Below, piece by piece: positions 1-12,498 of a stretch of DNA of 64,000 nt. Both the position numbers and the translations under genes were made by a program. Numbering within the stretch: position 1 is the first letter of the stretch; each line of letters starts with the position of its first letter. The notes under the pieces are model-generated. The model saw only the letters and a list, made by a program, of their open reading frames with translations. It made no database searches and had not been told where the DNA came from. Source of the DNA: Isoetes taiwanensis (taxonomy: Eukaryota; Streptophyta; Lycopodiopsida; Isoetales; Isoetaceae); contig JAJEKV010000096.1 of assembly GCA_021234155.1 (NCBI GenBank), positions 1,250,010 to 1,314,009 of the forward strand, in the 5' to 3' direction.

Positions 1-1999
1 TTCTTTAATAATAGTGTGCTAGTTTTATCTTTTCTTTTTGGTTTGACCTTGAATCTAAGAAGAGCTATGGCGAGAAGCTTTGATGGGCTCAAAGAAGGCT
101 CAAGAATGAAGAACACATCTTTGTTTTGCATAAGGCATATGTTTTTCACTTTACAAGAATTCCAAATTTGAAAGTCGGATCTGATAAGCCCTTTTCGGCA
201 GTCCCAGAGCTGCCCTTACGGTATAAAGAAAAATAATTGACTATTTAAGTTTTGGTGGAATGTGTCAGCCAATTGATTTTGCTTTTTTATTTTTTTCCAA
301 ATCCAAACATACACACCAAAAGAATAAATAGTCAATTTATATATAGAGAGAGCATAGTAAGCTGATTACTATATAGGAATAAAAAAATATGTCCTGAATG
401 GTTTCGAGGGGAAAAAAATTGACACAATAAACAAACTAATCGGATGTACATAAATGTGATATCCATTTGTTGGGGATAAACATAGTTGAGCTCGGTCAAG
501 AACCTCCATTTCCTTAGCCCTCCTAGCCTCAAAGCACTTCCTAGCATTAGCACCCAGTGCCCGTAGTGGTTAGCTCCTTCTAGCTCTATTGCTTATGAGT
601 GGCTGTTTAACGCCACCATCCTAAACCTTTAGCATCTAGGCTCGTCCAGCGTCGCGTAGTTGCACGTGAGATAAAATCAGGAAGAGTCCCACTAGGTGTT
701 TTGCCCATTGTCTTTTCCCACATAAATCCCAATAAATGCGGCTTGTGCACAAGAGCCCACCTAGTTGTGGATGTTATGATGTGATTGAGCACCAGAAAAC
801 AGACACAATGGTGATATGGAAGTAGGAGTGTTGCTGATCGTAAGGTTCCTTTAGTGTGCTAGGCTTATAATTGGTCATTGCATATGGGCAGGGTATAGGT
901 CTGACAGCCCCTGGGTCGTGAGCACCGTCTTGAAAGGATGTCCTAGGCTCGGTAATATAGGTGAGGGTCCTATGCATTTTAGAGATCTAAAATTGGGTAC
1001 GGACCTGGGCCCTCTAGCCATCCATGGAACTATTGTGCTTTGGAAAGGCACTTGTTCCATTCCTACCTCATCGAATAGGGGAGATGCAACCCAGAGTAGT
1101 CTCATAGGGTGACTTCATGAGATTACGTCTCCGGAAGGCTACAGTGATGCCATGTTTGAGCCTATCTGCAAAGTGTGTGCACATAAGGGGTGGATGGTGT
1201 GGACTATCCTAGCCATTGTTCTATGCCAGCCAACGCCATTGTCGTGATTCCATCTGTTGTTATCCGAAGACCCTGACTGTCAGTCGATCCCCTTAAGTCT
1301 GAGACTGGGGTAGAACCCTCGTTTATGATGCATTTTCTATGTTATGTTGGTATTATGTTGATGTTCGTACCCTTTGTAGTTGCATATTATTTTATGTGTA
1401 TTGTTGCTAGTGCGAACATGTGTGTACGCTTCCGCGGTATAAGATATCCCAGAGAAGGCATGGGGCGAATGACACCTCCATGTCCTTCACTCAGACACCT
1501 GACCATCCCAAGTGGTCCGAGGTAGAAGGAAGGCATTTCCTAGTGATAAAGTTGTTGGGAAAGGGGATTTCCCATATTTATACGATGGGAGCATTGTATA
1601 GGTTCAAGGAGCCATCATAATGAACAACAAAATATTGTTTGGAATTAGGTTTCACTTCCTAGGGCGGATCCAATCGCAATGGATCTATACCATGCCACCT
1701 CCCCTTTCTATACACCACCTCCAAGGGTGGACCCCCAAAAAAAAAAAAAAAAAAAAGGGCGACATGTCTTTGATGATAGCGTGAGCATTGTGATGACTGG
1801 CATCAGTGTCTGACATACCTTGGCATCACCATTCCCACCAGACTATGATGCCAATGGAGCTTAAGCATAGAAAAGTAGAGATGAAAAAAATAGAACAAGA
1901 GAGGGAGGGAGGAGGACATGGACACTAGAAGCTTCTGTCTCTGTGCATATTTTCTTATGTCTGGGAGCAAAATAACAAATAGCCATATATTACAAAGCA
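1..1999. other. No recognisable gene
   Basis: Reading frames here are short, lack family motifs and overlap one another on both strands. A run of 20 adenines occupies 1737-1756, just after a C-rich stretch. It could be the tail of a degenerate retrotransposon, but no coding body precedes it that I can recognise. I see no RNA gene and no convincing promoter. Confidence 0.5.
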
Positions 2000-2014
2000 T
2001 GATAACCTTTCAAT

Positions 2015-2288
2015 TCAAGCCAAATATACTCTAACACCTTGTATCAAATCTCTAAAAAGCGGTCTGATATAACACGATACTCCTCCATTCCCTGTATCTC
2101 CATCTTTAAATCCTTTATTATAAACTGAATAAATCATATCAAAGCCTTCAATGTCAGGCAAAGCATACAAATCATGTTCTTTTGTTTCTACAAAATAAAT
2201 AACAGAAACATTATCTAGAATTGTCTGCATACTAATTACCTTACAAATGGTGAGTCTGTTTATATCCCAGACCACTATTCTAAGGCCT
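2015..2288 (-). pseudogene. LINE ORF2 endonuclease N-terminal fragment
   Basis: The fragment begins just after the ORF1 stop, without an obvious ATG in the best frame; the first ATG is at 2275. It carries the start of an apurinic-type endonuclease: the W-D-I-N-R motif, then the catalytic-glutamate block FVETKEHDLYALPDIEGF and the GGVSCYIR block. These align with copies A, B and C. The reading frame ends at about 2015, so the rest of the endonuclease and all of the reverse transcriptase are missing. Confidence 0.7.
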
Positions 2289-2299
2289 CTTGCATCTAC

Positions 2300-2747
2300 C
2301 TATTCAATCACAACCTTCCCTTTGGCCCACTTCACTTTCTGATTGTTTTGCCTTGCCTCTTTAAACTTAGCAATTTCTTGCTTCTTCTCAAGCATTTGGC
2401 CTTTGGTAAGATCATCGTTCACCCATATAAATTTTCCTTGCAGTGTGTATCTCTGTTTTAGTACCTGAAAACGATCTTCCCTGTTGGCAAACTTCACCGG
2501 AATGTGGCGCGTCATGATCCTTCTTTCCAATCTGGAAAGCATCCACAAAATCCGCTCTAGTTATCTTCATTTCTTCGCTAAAGAATTTTGACACTACCTC
2601 TTTTGTGTTCTCATTCTCCTTTTCTGTCAATCCCACAATGCGGATGTTTAAAGCTCGTTGTTTCCGTTCCCCAGATGATTTCCCATCAGAGTCTGATTCT
2701 TTATGCTTCTATGTTATTTTCTTGGACTGTTTCTTTGGGGCAGCCAT
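2300..2747 (-). pseudogene. LINE ORF1 remnant, coiled coil deleted
   Basis: The minus-strand ATG at 2747 opens MAAPKKQ and is followed 10 codons later by a TAG. After a short acidic stretch the sequence jumps directly to the conserved RRM-like block (RALNIRIVG). The coiled-coil segment that lies between these parts in copy C (about 130 codons) is therefore missing. A further frameshift lies near 2540, between the AFQIGKK and RHIPVKFANRE blocks. The C-terminal part (FIWVNDDLTK, then a lysine-rich end) matches copy C closely. The product would be a nucleic-acid-binding LINE particle protein, but this copy cannot make it. Confidence 0.75.
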
Positions 2748-2970
2748 GGTGCTGACAACAACTGCTGAAAATCTATACCCGATCGGAAATTTGCAATTAC
2801 AGATACCTAAACAGATCCAAAGCTAGTCATGCTATATAGTTTAGAAAGGTCTCGGAATCAGCTTTCCAATGAGCCCAAGAAGGTGTCAAACTGACACTCT
2901 GGGAGAGAGACGGCCTGTTAAACCTTCACCTCTGAAACCCCCTAGGGAGAAACCCTAGAAACCTTCACCC

Positions 2971-3151
<181 letters not shown>

Positions 3152-3221
3152 AATGAAATGAAATTGTATTATTACGTCTGTGAGACCGCCAGGTCTATAA
3201 GACGTTCGAACCAGTACATTA

Positions 3222-6200
3222 TCATGTGTAAAAAAGATCATCTAATGCATCATCTGACAATAATGCATTAACTCCCTCAAACTCTTCCTCCTCCTCTGCC
3301 CTTAGGTCTGTTGTTTTCAAGATTCCCTCTCTGTAATCCAGCATGTCAAGTATACACGCGCCAATCTGCCCCCCTGGGAGGTCAAAAAACTCAGCAAGTG
3401 TAGCAACTTGTGTCCCATGCTTAACACGAAGGCCCTCATATGCTGAACAGTGGAGAAGCACATGTGCTTCATCCTCAAGCGCACCACCACCGCACATCCG
3501 GCAAGATCTGAGCTCATGTGGAATATCATTCCACCTGCCCACTTCTACCCCTAGTCTATGAGAGCTCACTCTCATTCTGCAAATAGCATGTCTATGCTTA
3601 ACAGAGATATCTTCCCGTAAATACTTCCCCCCTTGCAACGTGGGATTGATATAATTTCTATAGAACTCCTTCTTGACTGCACCTTCCCTCCAACTCACCC
3701 GAGTGACACTCTCCATGACCCATGCCCGTATGTCATTCTTATATATCTCCAAGTCATCTATGTGCATCCCCCACCTTGCCAGCCAGTTCTCTATGTCCGC
3801 AAACCACCCTTTTATGCGTGTCTCCTCCAGAGCCATCCTTGGCAAGCTGTCTTCTTCCATAACATAGAGGACCTTGTGCACATAGTTTAAAGTCCTGCAA
3901 AGTGCTTCTGCTTCTAAGGGAAACATTTCACATTCCACCAGCAGCATATCATATGGTGTCTGCATCTTAGTTCCTAATTCAGCACGGAAAAACCTTTTTT
4001 GTACCTTTTCAATTTTCTTCCATCGGTCCATAGCCAATCCCGGCCCCCATACCTCACACCCATACAACACCACTGATTGTACCAAAGCCACATATAGACG
4101 TTTTTTCATCCCAAAGCTCCAAATATCTGCCTTTCTGCATCTGCGTTGCATTGCGTACAAGGCCTTGAGCCCCCCATCTGCTTTTTGTTCTGCTGCTAGA
4201 TTCCAGTTTGGACTCTTATCTACTACCAAACCTAGGTACTTATAACTTTCCACAACCTCAACTGACTCTCCCTTGTAGCTCACTTTTACATGTTCCACCT
4301 TTGTGGCCCCAAATACTACTATTTTGGTCTTAGCCATATTGACCCGCATACTTTTTGCATCACAAAAGCCCCCTAATGCATCCAGGTGCCTTTGCAACCC
4401 CGCCACACTTCTGGACAACATAACCACATCATCAGCATATAGCAACAAAAGCAGCATGTACCCATGCAGGAGCATCCCATCCCCACCATTCTGGGCTGTC
4501 CAATCCTCCAGCTGATCTATAAAGAGACCGAAAAGAGTGGGCGATAATGGGCAGCCCTGCTTAACTCCCACGTTACTTTCGACAGACCCCTCACTACTAT
4601 ATGGAAAAGAGAGTTTTGGATAAATACCTTCTCATAGAGCCTCGCAACCGCATGTCTGTAAGGAGGGGGCACTTCAAGAGCTACCATTCTATCCCATAGA
4701 TGCGCTCTGCTTACCATGTCAAAGGCTTTTGAGAAATCCACAAACAGAGCATATAGTGGCTTCCTCTTCCCTACCACGGCATCCATCACAGCTCTCATAG
4801 TTACTAAGTGATCCGTTGTAGATTTCTTAGCTCTAAAGCCTGCCTGGCCTCTTGCCCTCACGCCCTTTGCCTCGGCCCATCTACTGATTTTAGTATCCAG
4901 TATGTTAGCAAAAAGTTTGGCATAGAAGCTGCATACCATGATCATACGGTAATTATTGGGGTCGGATTCATCTCCTGCCTTATGTAGAGGGACCGCTCTA
5001 TTGACTTGCCAAGTGCGCGGGAAACCTTCTTGTACCACATCATTGAATAAGGTCACCAATACCTCAGCCACCTCCTCACCTGCCCATTTGAACATTTCAG
5101 CCATAAGCCCATCCGCATCAGCAGCCTTGCCATTGGACAATCTCTGAAGCCCACCAAGGATGTCCTCCAAAGAGAAACATAGCCTCTCGGTGCCTGTGCC
5201 ATCCACTGTTGTGTCCTCCCCTGGAATATAATATAGTTGTTTAACATGCTGCAGCAAAACCTCAACCTCAATCAAAGTACTTCTCTTCTGAGTTGGTTTC
5301 AGTCGGTTCCAGAATTTTTTGGGATATGCAAGTAGCTCCAACACCATCTGTTCATGCTTCCTATGCAGATATGCCCTCTTTTTCCTCTTGATCATTCTGA
5401 CGTATTCTCGCCTTGCGCTAGTCTTATCATCCCCCTTCGCCATTTGGAACTTCTGTCTTTGTAGCTTGCATTCGTGGTCAAACCACCCATTATATGGCAG
5501 CCCCTCCCTTTGCCTGTGGGAGATAAAACAAGACTGTGCAGATTCTAAGATCACTTGGGTGAGGGTATGACTAATGTGTTCCGCTCCTTCTGGCCAGGAA
5601 ATGGTAGAAATTCTGTTCCCACAGTAATCTTTGTATATTTCAGCTTTATCATATCGCATGATAGGTTTAAGGGTTGGTTGCAGCACCTCAGGATGCACCG
5701 GTATACCCGCAATATCAATGTCAATGAATAGAGGCTCGTGATCTGACTCAATGTTATCTTTTCCAATGGCCATGTTAGTCACATATTGAGCAAAGGAAGG
5801 CTTTGCCAGGACATAATCTACCACGCTAGCACCTCGACATGTAAGACCCCCTGTTCCTGGAAATTTGGATGTACCATTATAGATTACCAAATTTAATCCA
5901 CTGCAAAAAGCCAATACATGGTTGCCTTGCGGTGAAGGCCACCGTATCTTATCTGCCGATTGCCTATCCCAACCAATTTCTGAGAGTTCAGCCTCGTCAT
6001 TCGGGGTCCCCTTCTGTACTAACCATAGCTGCCTGCTTTTGCGAGGTTCGCCCATTGAAATCACCCAACAATAAAACATCGCCCGTGTCACTCAGCAAAG
6101 ATACCTCATGTTCCAGTTGTGAGAAGGGATCATCTCTGTCCAGCTCACCCGAGTTATACGTAGGAGACCCTCGAGGTGGGAAATAGCACCCAGCTATATA

Positions 6201-6503
6201 TATGGTACCAGACCCCCCAGGTACAGCAATCCAGATGGTCTGCAATGATGCCTTATCATACAGAACCTTTACTAAATGCACAAATTCATCACGTACAAAG
6301 CAAGCAATACCGCCATATCCCTTAAGCCTCCATCCTTTAGGGGACCACACCGAGTGTAGCAGCTTAAAACCATCAATATCGGGCAAGCCATATTCCTCAT
6401 GCTCTCCTGTTTCAAGAAAAAATATGATGTCTACCTTTTTTAATAGACCTCCCATAGTCACTACATTCTCCTGCATCAGTGTGTTGATGTTCCAGCACAT
6501 CAC
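3222..6503 (-). pseudogene. LINE ORF2: endonuclease-reverse transcriptase (frameshifted)
   Basis: ORF2 encodes a target-primed reverse transcriptase. The N-terminal APE-type endonuclease has WNIN, the FLETGEHE glutamate block, LLLGDFNGR and SDHEPL. The reverse transcriptase has the FVDFSKAFD block, GVKQGCPLSPTLFGLFIDQL and the catalytic YADD (around 4430). The C-terminus has a C-x2-C-x8-H-x4-C zinc motif (CRMCGGGALEDEAHVLLHC). Two frame changes break the ORF, one near 5998 just after the endonuclease DFN motif and one near 4635 upstream of the GVKQGCP block. Both changes recur in copy B. The start at 6503 was chosen because it lies 19 bp after the ORF1 stop and just before WNIN. Confidence 0.85.
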
Positions 6504-6521
6504 CCCGGCGGTGGTAAATCC

Positions 6522-7741
6522 CTATGCAGGGCTGCCATTGCTCGATTCACCTTCTACTATTACTACTTTCCCCTTCTTCCAGACAACCTTCTGACCGTTC
6601 CTCTTGGCTTCCTTCATTTTCAGGACTTCCTTCTTGTGCTCCTCATACTGCTCCTTCGTCAAATCTTCGTTCACCCAAACTCCTTCTCCTTTCAGCAATA
6701 CTCTCTTTTTCAGAACTTCCATTTTGGACTCTCGATTAGCAAACTTGACCACAACATGCCTGGCATTTTCAGTAGGTCTCCCAACCCTGAAAGCATCTAA
6801 CACTCTGCATTCGAAGCATTGTAATTTATCCGATAGAAAAGAACTAACCTTGGCTGCAATGTTCTCCTTTGGTTCTTCAGGAAAACCAACAAGACGAATG
6901 TTTAGTGCTCGGTTACGTCTGTCTTGGTCCTCCATGAATGTTGCCAGCTTCCTGTTACATTGTTCCTGGGCCTCCATAAACGATGATAGCTGCTGCTGTA
7001 CCTGAGTGCTTTCCTCCTCTTCATCATCCGAGGCCTCATCCTCAGACTCATGTGCAAAATCAGCTTGCATCTGCATTTTAAAATCCGCAAATTCACCCCT
7101 CATTTGTTGCTTAAAGCTCTCCAGTTCAGTTTTGATTTGATCCATAAAGGACTGCTTAAGATCTTGTACAATTGACTCCACAACAAATTTCAAGGCTGCC
7201 TGCACCGTACCTTGCATTGCCTCCAACAATTCTTGCTTCAGATTGCCCACCATGGATTGATACGTTGCAATGGTTGCTGGAAAGTTTTGCAGGTTATGCA
7301 GTGGCGATAGACCCAATATACCATGCTCTGTTCCTTGTGCCATTCCAAAACCAGCAGAGTTGAGTGGGCAGACCTGCCCATCAGCCAAGTAAGCAACCTC
7401 AGCGGTATCACCCCCTAATCCGGCACCAGATGCCTCTGTATGAACAGAGTCTTCCCCCTCCGATTTTCCTTTGTCCTTTTCCACACCAGAACAGGAGCTA
7501 TCTGAATCCACCTGCAGCATTTTTTTTGTCCTTTTCTTGACCTCGGCCTGCTCCAACCCATGCCCATCCCTCCGACATCTTTCCTTCTGTAAAAAATCGC
7601 TGAACAGTAGACGTCTTCCCCCTTTTTTATATTATTTTTGCATTTATCGGGACTAACAGCCGCTGCATAGCTCCTTGGGACAACGACCTCGCCCTTAGAC
7701 GACCCTTCCTTAGAACCACTCTCCTTTCTAGGTCTTGCCAT
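6522..7741 (-). pseudogene. LINE ORF1, copy A (one indel cluster)
   Basis: This is the same protein as ORF1 of copy B, but a cluster of small indels at about 7586-7612 shifts the frame after codon 43. The downstream frame (from 7556) is then open to the stop at 6522. It contains a glutamine/methionine-rich coiled coil, an acidic patch (EDEASDDEEEE), the RRM-like block starting RALNIRLVGFPEE and the C-terminal domain ending in KKGKVVIVEGE. This layout resembles vertebrate L1 ORF1p (coiled coil, RRM, C-terminal domain) rather than the zinc-knuckle ORF1 usual in plant L1 elements. Confidence 0.8.
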
Positions 7742-7751
7742 ATCCGAGCCC

Positions 7752-7905
<154 letters not shown>

Positions 7906-7961
7906 AGTTTATATATAGAGAGATATGGGAGGCCTGGGAATAGGCCTATTAGACGACATCT

Positions 7962-10900
7962 TTAAACATTTGTATAAAAAAGTAGATGAGTCTCAAGTCC
8001 CTCATCTAGCTCATCACTCTCACGCATGTTATCAACAACTTCCCATAAGTTGTTTAGTTTTTTAATACAACTTTCTCTAATCTGTAATAGTTCTATTATA
8101 TAAGCACCAATCAAACTCCCTTCTAAGGTGAATAATGTTTGGAGATTCTCAGCACATATTCCATACCTATCTCGTATTCCTGAGTAAGCAACACAAGATA
8201 ACAGGGCATGTTCCTCGTCCTCAACCTTGTTTTCTCCACATATCTGGCAGTATCTTTCTGTTCTAGGCACCACGTGACCCCACCTTCCTGTTTCCACTTC
8301 CAGATGATGTGAACTAAGACGGATTCTGCTGATATTATGTCTTTTTTGTATGGAGATATTCTCGTCCAGGTATCTTGCCTTCTCCAAATTGGGATTCATT
8401 ATTTGCTTGTAAAGGATCATTTTGGTTTTCGGCTGAAGCCATAGTTTTTTCTGAATCTTCTCAAATACCCAGTGCCTTAGATCTACCTGTATTCCACCAG
8501 CAGCATATCATATGGTGTCTGCATCTTAGTTCCTAATTCAGCACGGAAAAACCTTTTTTGTACCTTTTCAATTTTCTTCCATCGGTCCATAGCCAATCCT
8601 GGCCCCCATACCTCACACCCATACAACACCACTGATTGTACCAAAGCCACATAGAGACGTTTTTTCATCCCAAAGCTCCAAATATCTGCCTTTCTGCATC
8701 TGCGTTGCATTGCGTACAAGGCCTTGAGCCCCCCATCTGCTTTTTGTTCTGCTGCTAGATTCCAGTTTGGACTCTTATCTACTACCAAACCTAGGTACTT
8801 ATAACTTTCCACAACCTCAACTGACTCTCCCTTGTAGCTCACTTTTACATGTTCCACCTTTGTGGCCCCAAATACTACTATTTTGGTCTTAGCCATATTG
8901 ACCCGCATACTTTTTGCATCACAAAGCCCCCTAATGCATCCAGTGCCTTTGCAACCCCGCCACACTTCGGACAAAGATAACCACATCATCGACATATAGC
9001 AACAACAAAAGCAAAGATGTACCCATGCAGGAGCATCCCATCCCCACCATTCTGGGCTGTCCAATCCTCCAGCTGATCTATAAAGAGACCGAAAAGAGTG
9101 GGCGATAATGGGCAGCCCTGCTTAACTCCCACGTTACTTTCGACAGACCCCTCACTACTATATGGAAAAGAGAGTTTTGGATAAATACCTTCTCATAGAG
9201 CCTCGCAACCGCATGTCTGTAAGGAGGGGGCACTTCAAGAGCTACCATTCTATCCCATAGATGCGCTCTGCTTACCATGTCAAAGGCTTTTGAGAAATCC
9301 ACAAACGAGCATATAGTGGCTTCCTCTTCCCTACCACGGCATCCATCACAGCTCTCATAGTTACTAAGTGATCCGTTGTAGATTTCTTAGCTCTAAAGCC
9401 TGCCTGGCCTCTTGCCCTCACGCCCTTTGCCTCGGCCCATCTACTGATTTTAGTATCCAGTATGTTAGCAAAAAGTTTGGCATAGAAGCTGCATACCATG
9501 ATCATACGGTAATTATTGGGGTCGGATTCATCTCCTGCCTTATGTAGAGGGACCGCTCTATTGACTTGCCAAGTGCGCGGGAAACCTTCTTGTACCACAT
9601 CATTGAATAAGGTCACCAATACCTCAGCCACCTCCTCACCTGCCCATTTGAACATTTCAGCCATAAGCCCATCCGCATCAGCAGCCTTGCCATTGGACAA
9701 TCTCTGAAGCCCACCAAGGATGTCCTCCAAAGAGAAACATAGCCTCTCGGTGCCTGTGCCATCCACTGTTGTGTCCTCCCCTGGAATATAATATAGTTGT
9801 TTAACATGCTGCAGCAAAACCTCAACCTCAATCAAAGTACTTCTCTTCTGAGTTGGTTTCAGTCGGTTCCAGAATTTTTTGGGATATGCAAGTAGCTCCA
9901 ATACCATCTGTTCATGCTTCCTATGCAGATATGCCCTCTTTTTCCTCTTGATCATTCTGACGTATTCTCGCCTTGCGCTAGTCTTATCATCCCCCTTCGC
10001 CATTTGGAACTTCTGTCTTTGTAGCTTGCATTCGTGGTCAAACCACCCATTACATGGCAGCCCCTCCCTTTGCCTGTGGGAGATAAAACAAGACTGTGCA
10101 GATTCTAAGATCACTTGGGTGAGGGTATGACTAATGTGTTCCGCTCCTTCTGGCCAGGAAATGGTAGAAATTCTGTTCCCACAGTAATCTTTGTATATTT
10201 CAGCTTTATCATATCGCATGATAGGTTTAAGGATTGGTTGCAGCACCTCAGGATGCACCGGTATACCCGCAATATCAATGTCAATGAACAGAGGCTCGTG
10301 ATCTGACTCAATGTTATCTTTTCCAATGGCCATGTTAGTCACATATTGAGCAAAGGAAGGCTTCGCCAGGACATAATCTACCACGCTAGCACCTCGACAT
10401 GTAAGACCCCCTGTTCCTGGAAATTTGGATGTACCATTATAGATTACCAAATTTAATCCACTGCAAAAAGCCAATACATGGTTGCCTTGCGGTGAAGGCC
10501 ACCGTATCTTATCTGCCGATTGCCTATCCCAACCAATTTCTGAGAGTTCAGCCTCGTCATTCGGGGTCCCCTTCTGTACTAACCATAGCTGCCTGCTTTT
10601 GCGAGGTTCGCCCATTGAAATCACCCAACAATAAAACATCGCCCGTGTCACTCAGCAAAGATACCTCATGTTCCAGTTGTGAGAAGGGATCATCTCTGTC
10701 CAGCTCACCCGAGTTATACGTAGGAGACCCTCGAGGTGGGAAATAGCACCCAGCTATATATATGGTACCAGACCCCCCAGGTACAGCAATCCAGATGGTC
10801 TGCAATGATGCCTTATCATACAGAACCTTTACTAAATGCACAAATTCATCACGTACAAAGCAAGCAATACCGCCATATCCCTTAAGCCTCCATCCTTTAG

Positions 10901-11063
10901 GGGACCACACCGAGTGTAGCAGCTTAAAACCATCAATATCGGGCAAGCCATATTCCTCATGCTCTCCTGTTTCAAGAAAAAATATGATGTCTACCTTTTT
11001 TAATAGACCTCCCATAGTCACTACATTCTCCTGCATCAGTGTGTTGATGTTCCAGCACATCAC
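7962..11063 (-). pseudogene. LINE ORF2, chimeric and frameshifted
   Basis: The N-terminal endonuclease (WNIN, ETGEHE, LLLGDFNGR, SDHEPL) and most of the reverse transcriptase follow copy A, with the same frame changes near 10558 and 9195. Around the active site (8985-9000) the best frame reads YVDD where copy A has YADD, and a stop follows about 20 codons later because of local indels. Beyond 8489 the C-terminus comes from the copy C family: ISIQKRHNISRIRLSSHHLE and the zinc motif CQICGENKVEDEEHALLSC. The protein could not be translated as one chain. Confidence 0.8.
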
Positions 11064-11081
11064 CCTGGCGGTGGTAAATCC

Positions 11082-12302
11082 CTATGCAGGGCTGCCATTG
11101 CTCGATTCACCTTCTACTATTACTACTTTCCCCTTCTTCCAGACAACCTTCTGACCGTTCCTCTTGGCTTCCTTCATTTTCAGGACTTCCTTCTTGTGCT
11201 CCTCATACTGCTCCTTCGTCAAATCTTCGTTCACCCAAACTCCTTCTCCTTTCAGCAATACTCTCTTTTTCAGAACTTCCATTTTGGACTCTCGATTAGC
11301 AAACTTGACCACAACATGCCTGGCATTTTCAGTAGGTCTCCCAACCCTGAAAGCATCTAACACTCTGCATTCGGAGCATTGTAATTTATCCGATAGAAAA
11401 GAACTAACCTTGGCTGCAATGTTCTCCTTTGGTTCTTCAGGAAAACCAACAAGACGAATGTTTAGTGCTCGGTTACGTCTGTCTTGGTCCTCCATGAATG
11501 TTGCCAGCTTCCTGTTACATTGTTCCTGGGCCTCCATAAACGATGATAGCTGCTGCTGTACCTGAGTGCTTTCCTCCTCTTCATCATCCGAGGCCTCATC
11601 CTCAGACTCATGTGCAAAATCAGCTTGCATCTGCATTTTAAAATCCGCAAATTCACCCCTCATTTGTTGCTTAAAGCTCTCCAGTTCAGTTTTCATTTGA
11701 TCCATAAAGGACTGCTTAAGATCTTGTACAATTGACTCCACAGCAAATTTCAAGGCTGCCTGCACCGTACCTTGCATTGCCTCCAACAATTCTTGCTTCA
11801 GATTGCCCACCATGGATTGATACGTTGCAATGGTTGCTGGAAAGTTTTGCAGGTTATGCAGTGGCGATAGACCCAATATACCATGCTCTGTTCCTTGTGC
11901 CATTCCAAAACCAGCAGAGTTGAGTGGGCAGACCTGCCCATCAGCCAAGTAAGCAACCTCAGCGGTATCACCCCCTAATCCGGCACCAGATGCCTCTGTA
12001 TGAACAGAGTCTTCCCCCTCCGATTTTCCTTTGTCCTTTTCCACACACCGCAGGGAGCTATCTGAATCCACCTGCAGCATTTTTTTTGTCCTTTTCTTGA
12101 CCTCGGCCTGCTCCAACCCATGCCCATCCCTCCGACATCTTTCCTTCTGCTGTAAATCGCCTGGAACAGAGACGTCTTCCCCCTTTTTTATATTATTTTT
12201 GCATTTATCGGGACTAACAGCCGCTGTATAGCTCCTTGGGACAACGACCTCGCCCTTAGACGACCCTTCCTTAGAACCACTCTCCTTTCTAGGTCTTGCC
12301 AT
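11082..12302 (-). CDS. LINE ORF1 protein, intact, 406 aa
   Basis: This is an uninterrupted ORF for an L1 ORF1p-like nucleic-acid-binding protein, which in related elements coats the LINE RNA. It starts MARPRKES only 11 bp inside the element. Residues 1-100 are basic and low in order. About 165-265 are heptad-like and glutamine/methionine-rich (coiled coil), with a stretch of acidic residues near 235. About 275-345 form the RRM-like block (RALNIRLVGFPEEP through DAFRVGRPTENARHVVVKFANRE). The C-terminus is lysine-rich (KEQYEEHKKEVLKMKEAKR). There is no CCHC knuckle. The 18-bp gap to ORF2 suggests a single bicistronic RNA. The frame is open although ORF2 is dead, so ORF1 may be young or able to act in trans. 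Confidence 0.85.
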   Translation of the reverse strand: MARPRKESGSKEGSSKGEVVVPRSYTAAVSPDKCKNNIKKGEDVSVPGDLQQKERCRRDGHGLEQAEVKKRTKKMLQVDSDSSLRCVEKDKGKSEGEDSVHTEASGAGLGGDTAEVAYLADGQVCPLNSAGFGMAQGTEHGILGLSPLHNLQNFPATIATYQSMVGNLKQELLEAMQGTVQAALKFAVESIVQDLKQSFMDQMKTELESFKQQMRGEFADFKMQMQADFAHESEDEASDDEEEESTQVQQQLSSFMEAQEQCNRKLATFMEDQDRRNRALNIRLVGFPEEPKENIAAKVSSFLSDKLQCSECRVLDAFRVGRPTENARHVVVKFANRESKMEVLKKRVLLKGEGVWVNEDLTKEQYEEHKKEVLKMKEAKRNGQKVVWKKGKVVIVEGESSNGSPA

Positions 12303-12310
12303 ATCCGCCC

Positions 12311-12442
<132 letters not shown>

Positions 12443-12498
12443 CGAAGTGAAGTTTATTACGTCCATGGGAGGCCTAATAGGCCTATTAGACGACATCT

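Noticed and set aside
332-1620. Several 60-76 codon frames on both strands
   Set aside because: They overlap one another, have no motif, no conserved partner in the window and no promoter context.
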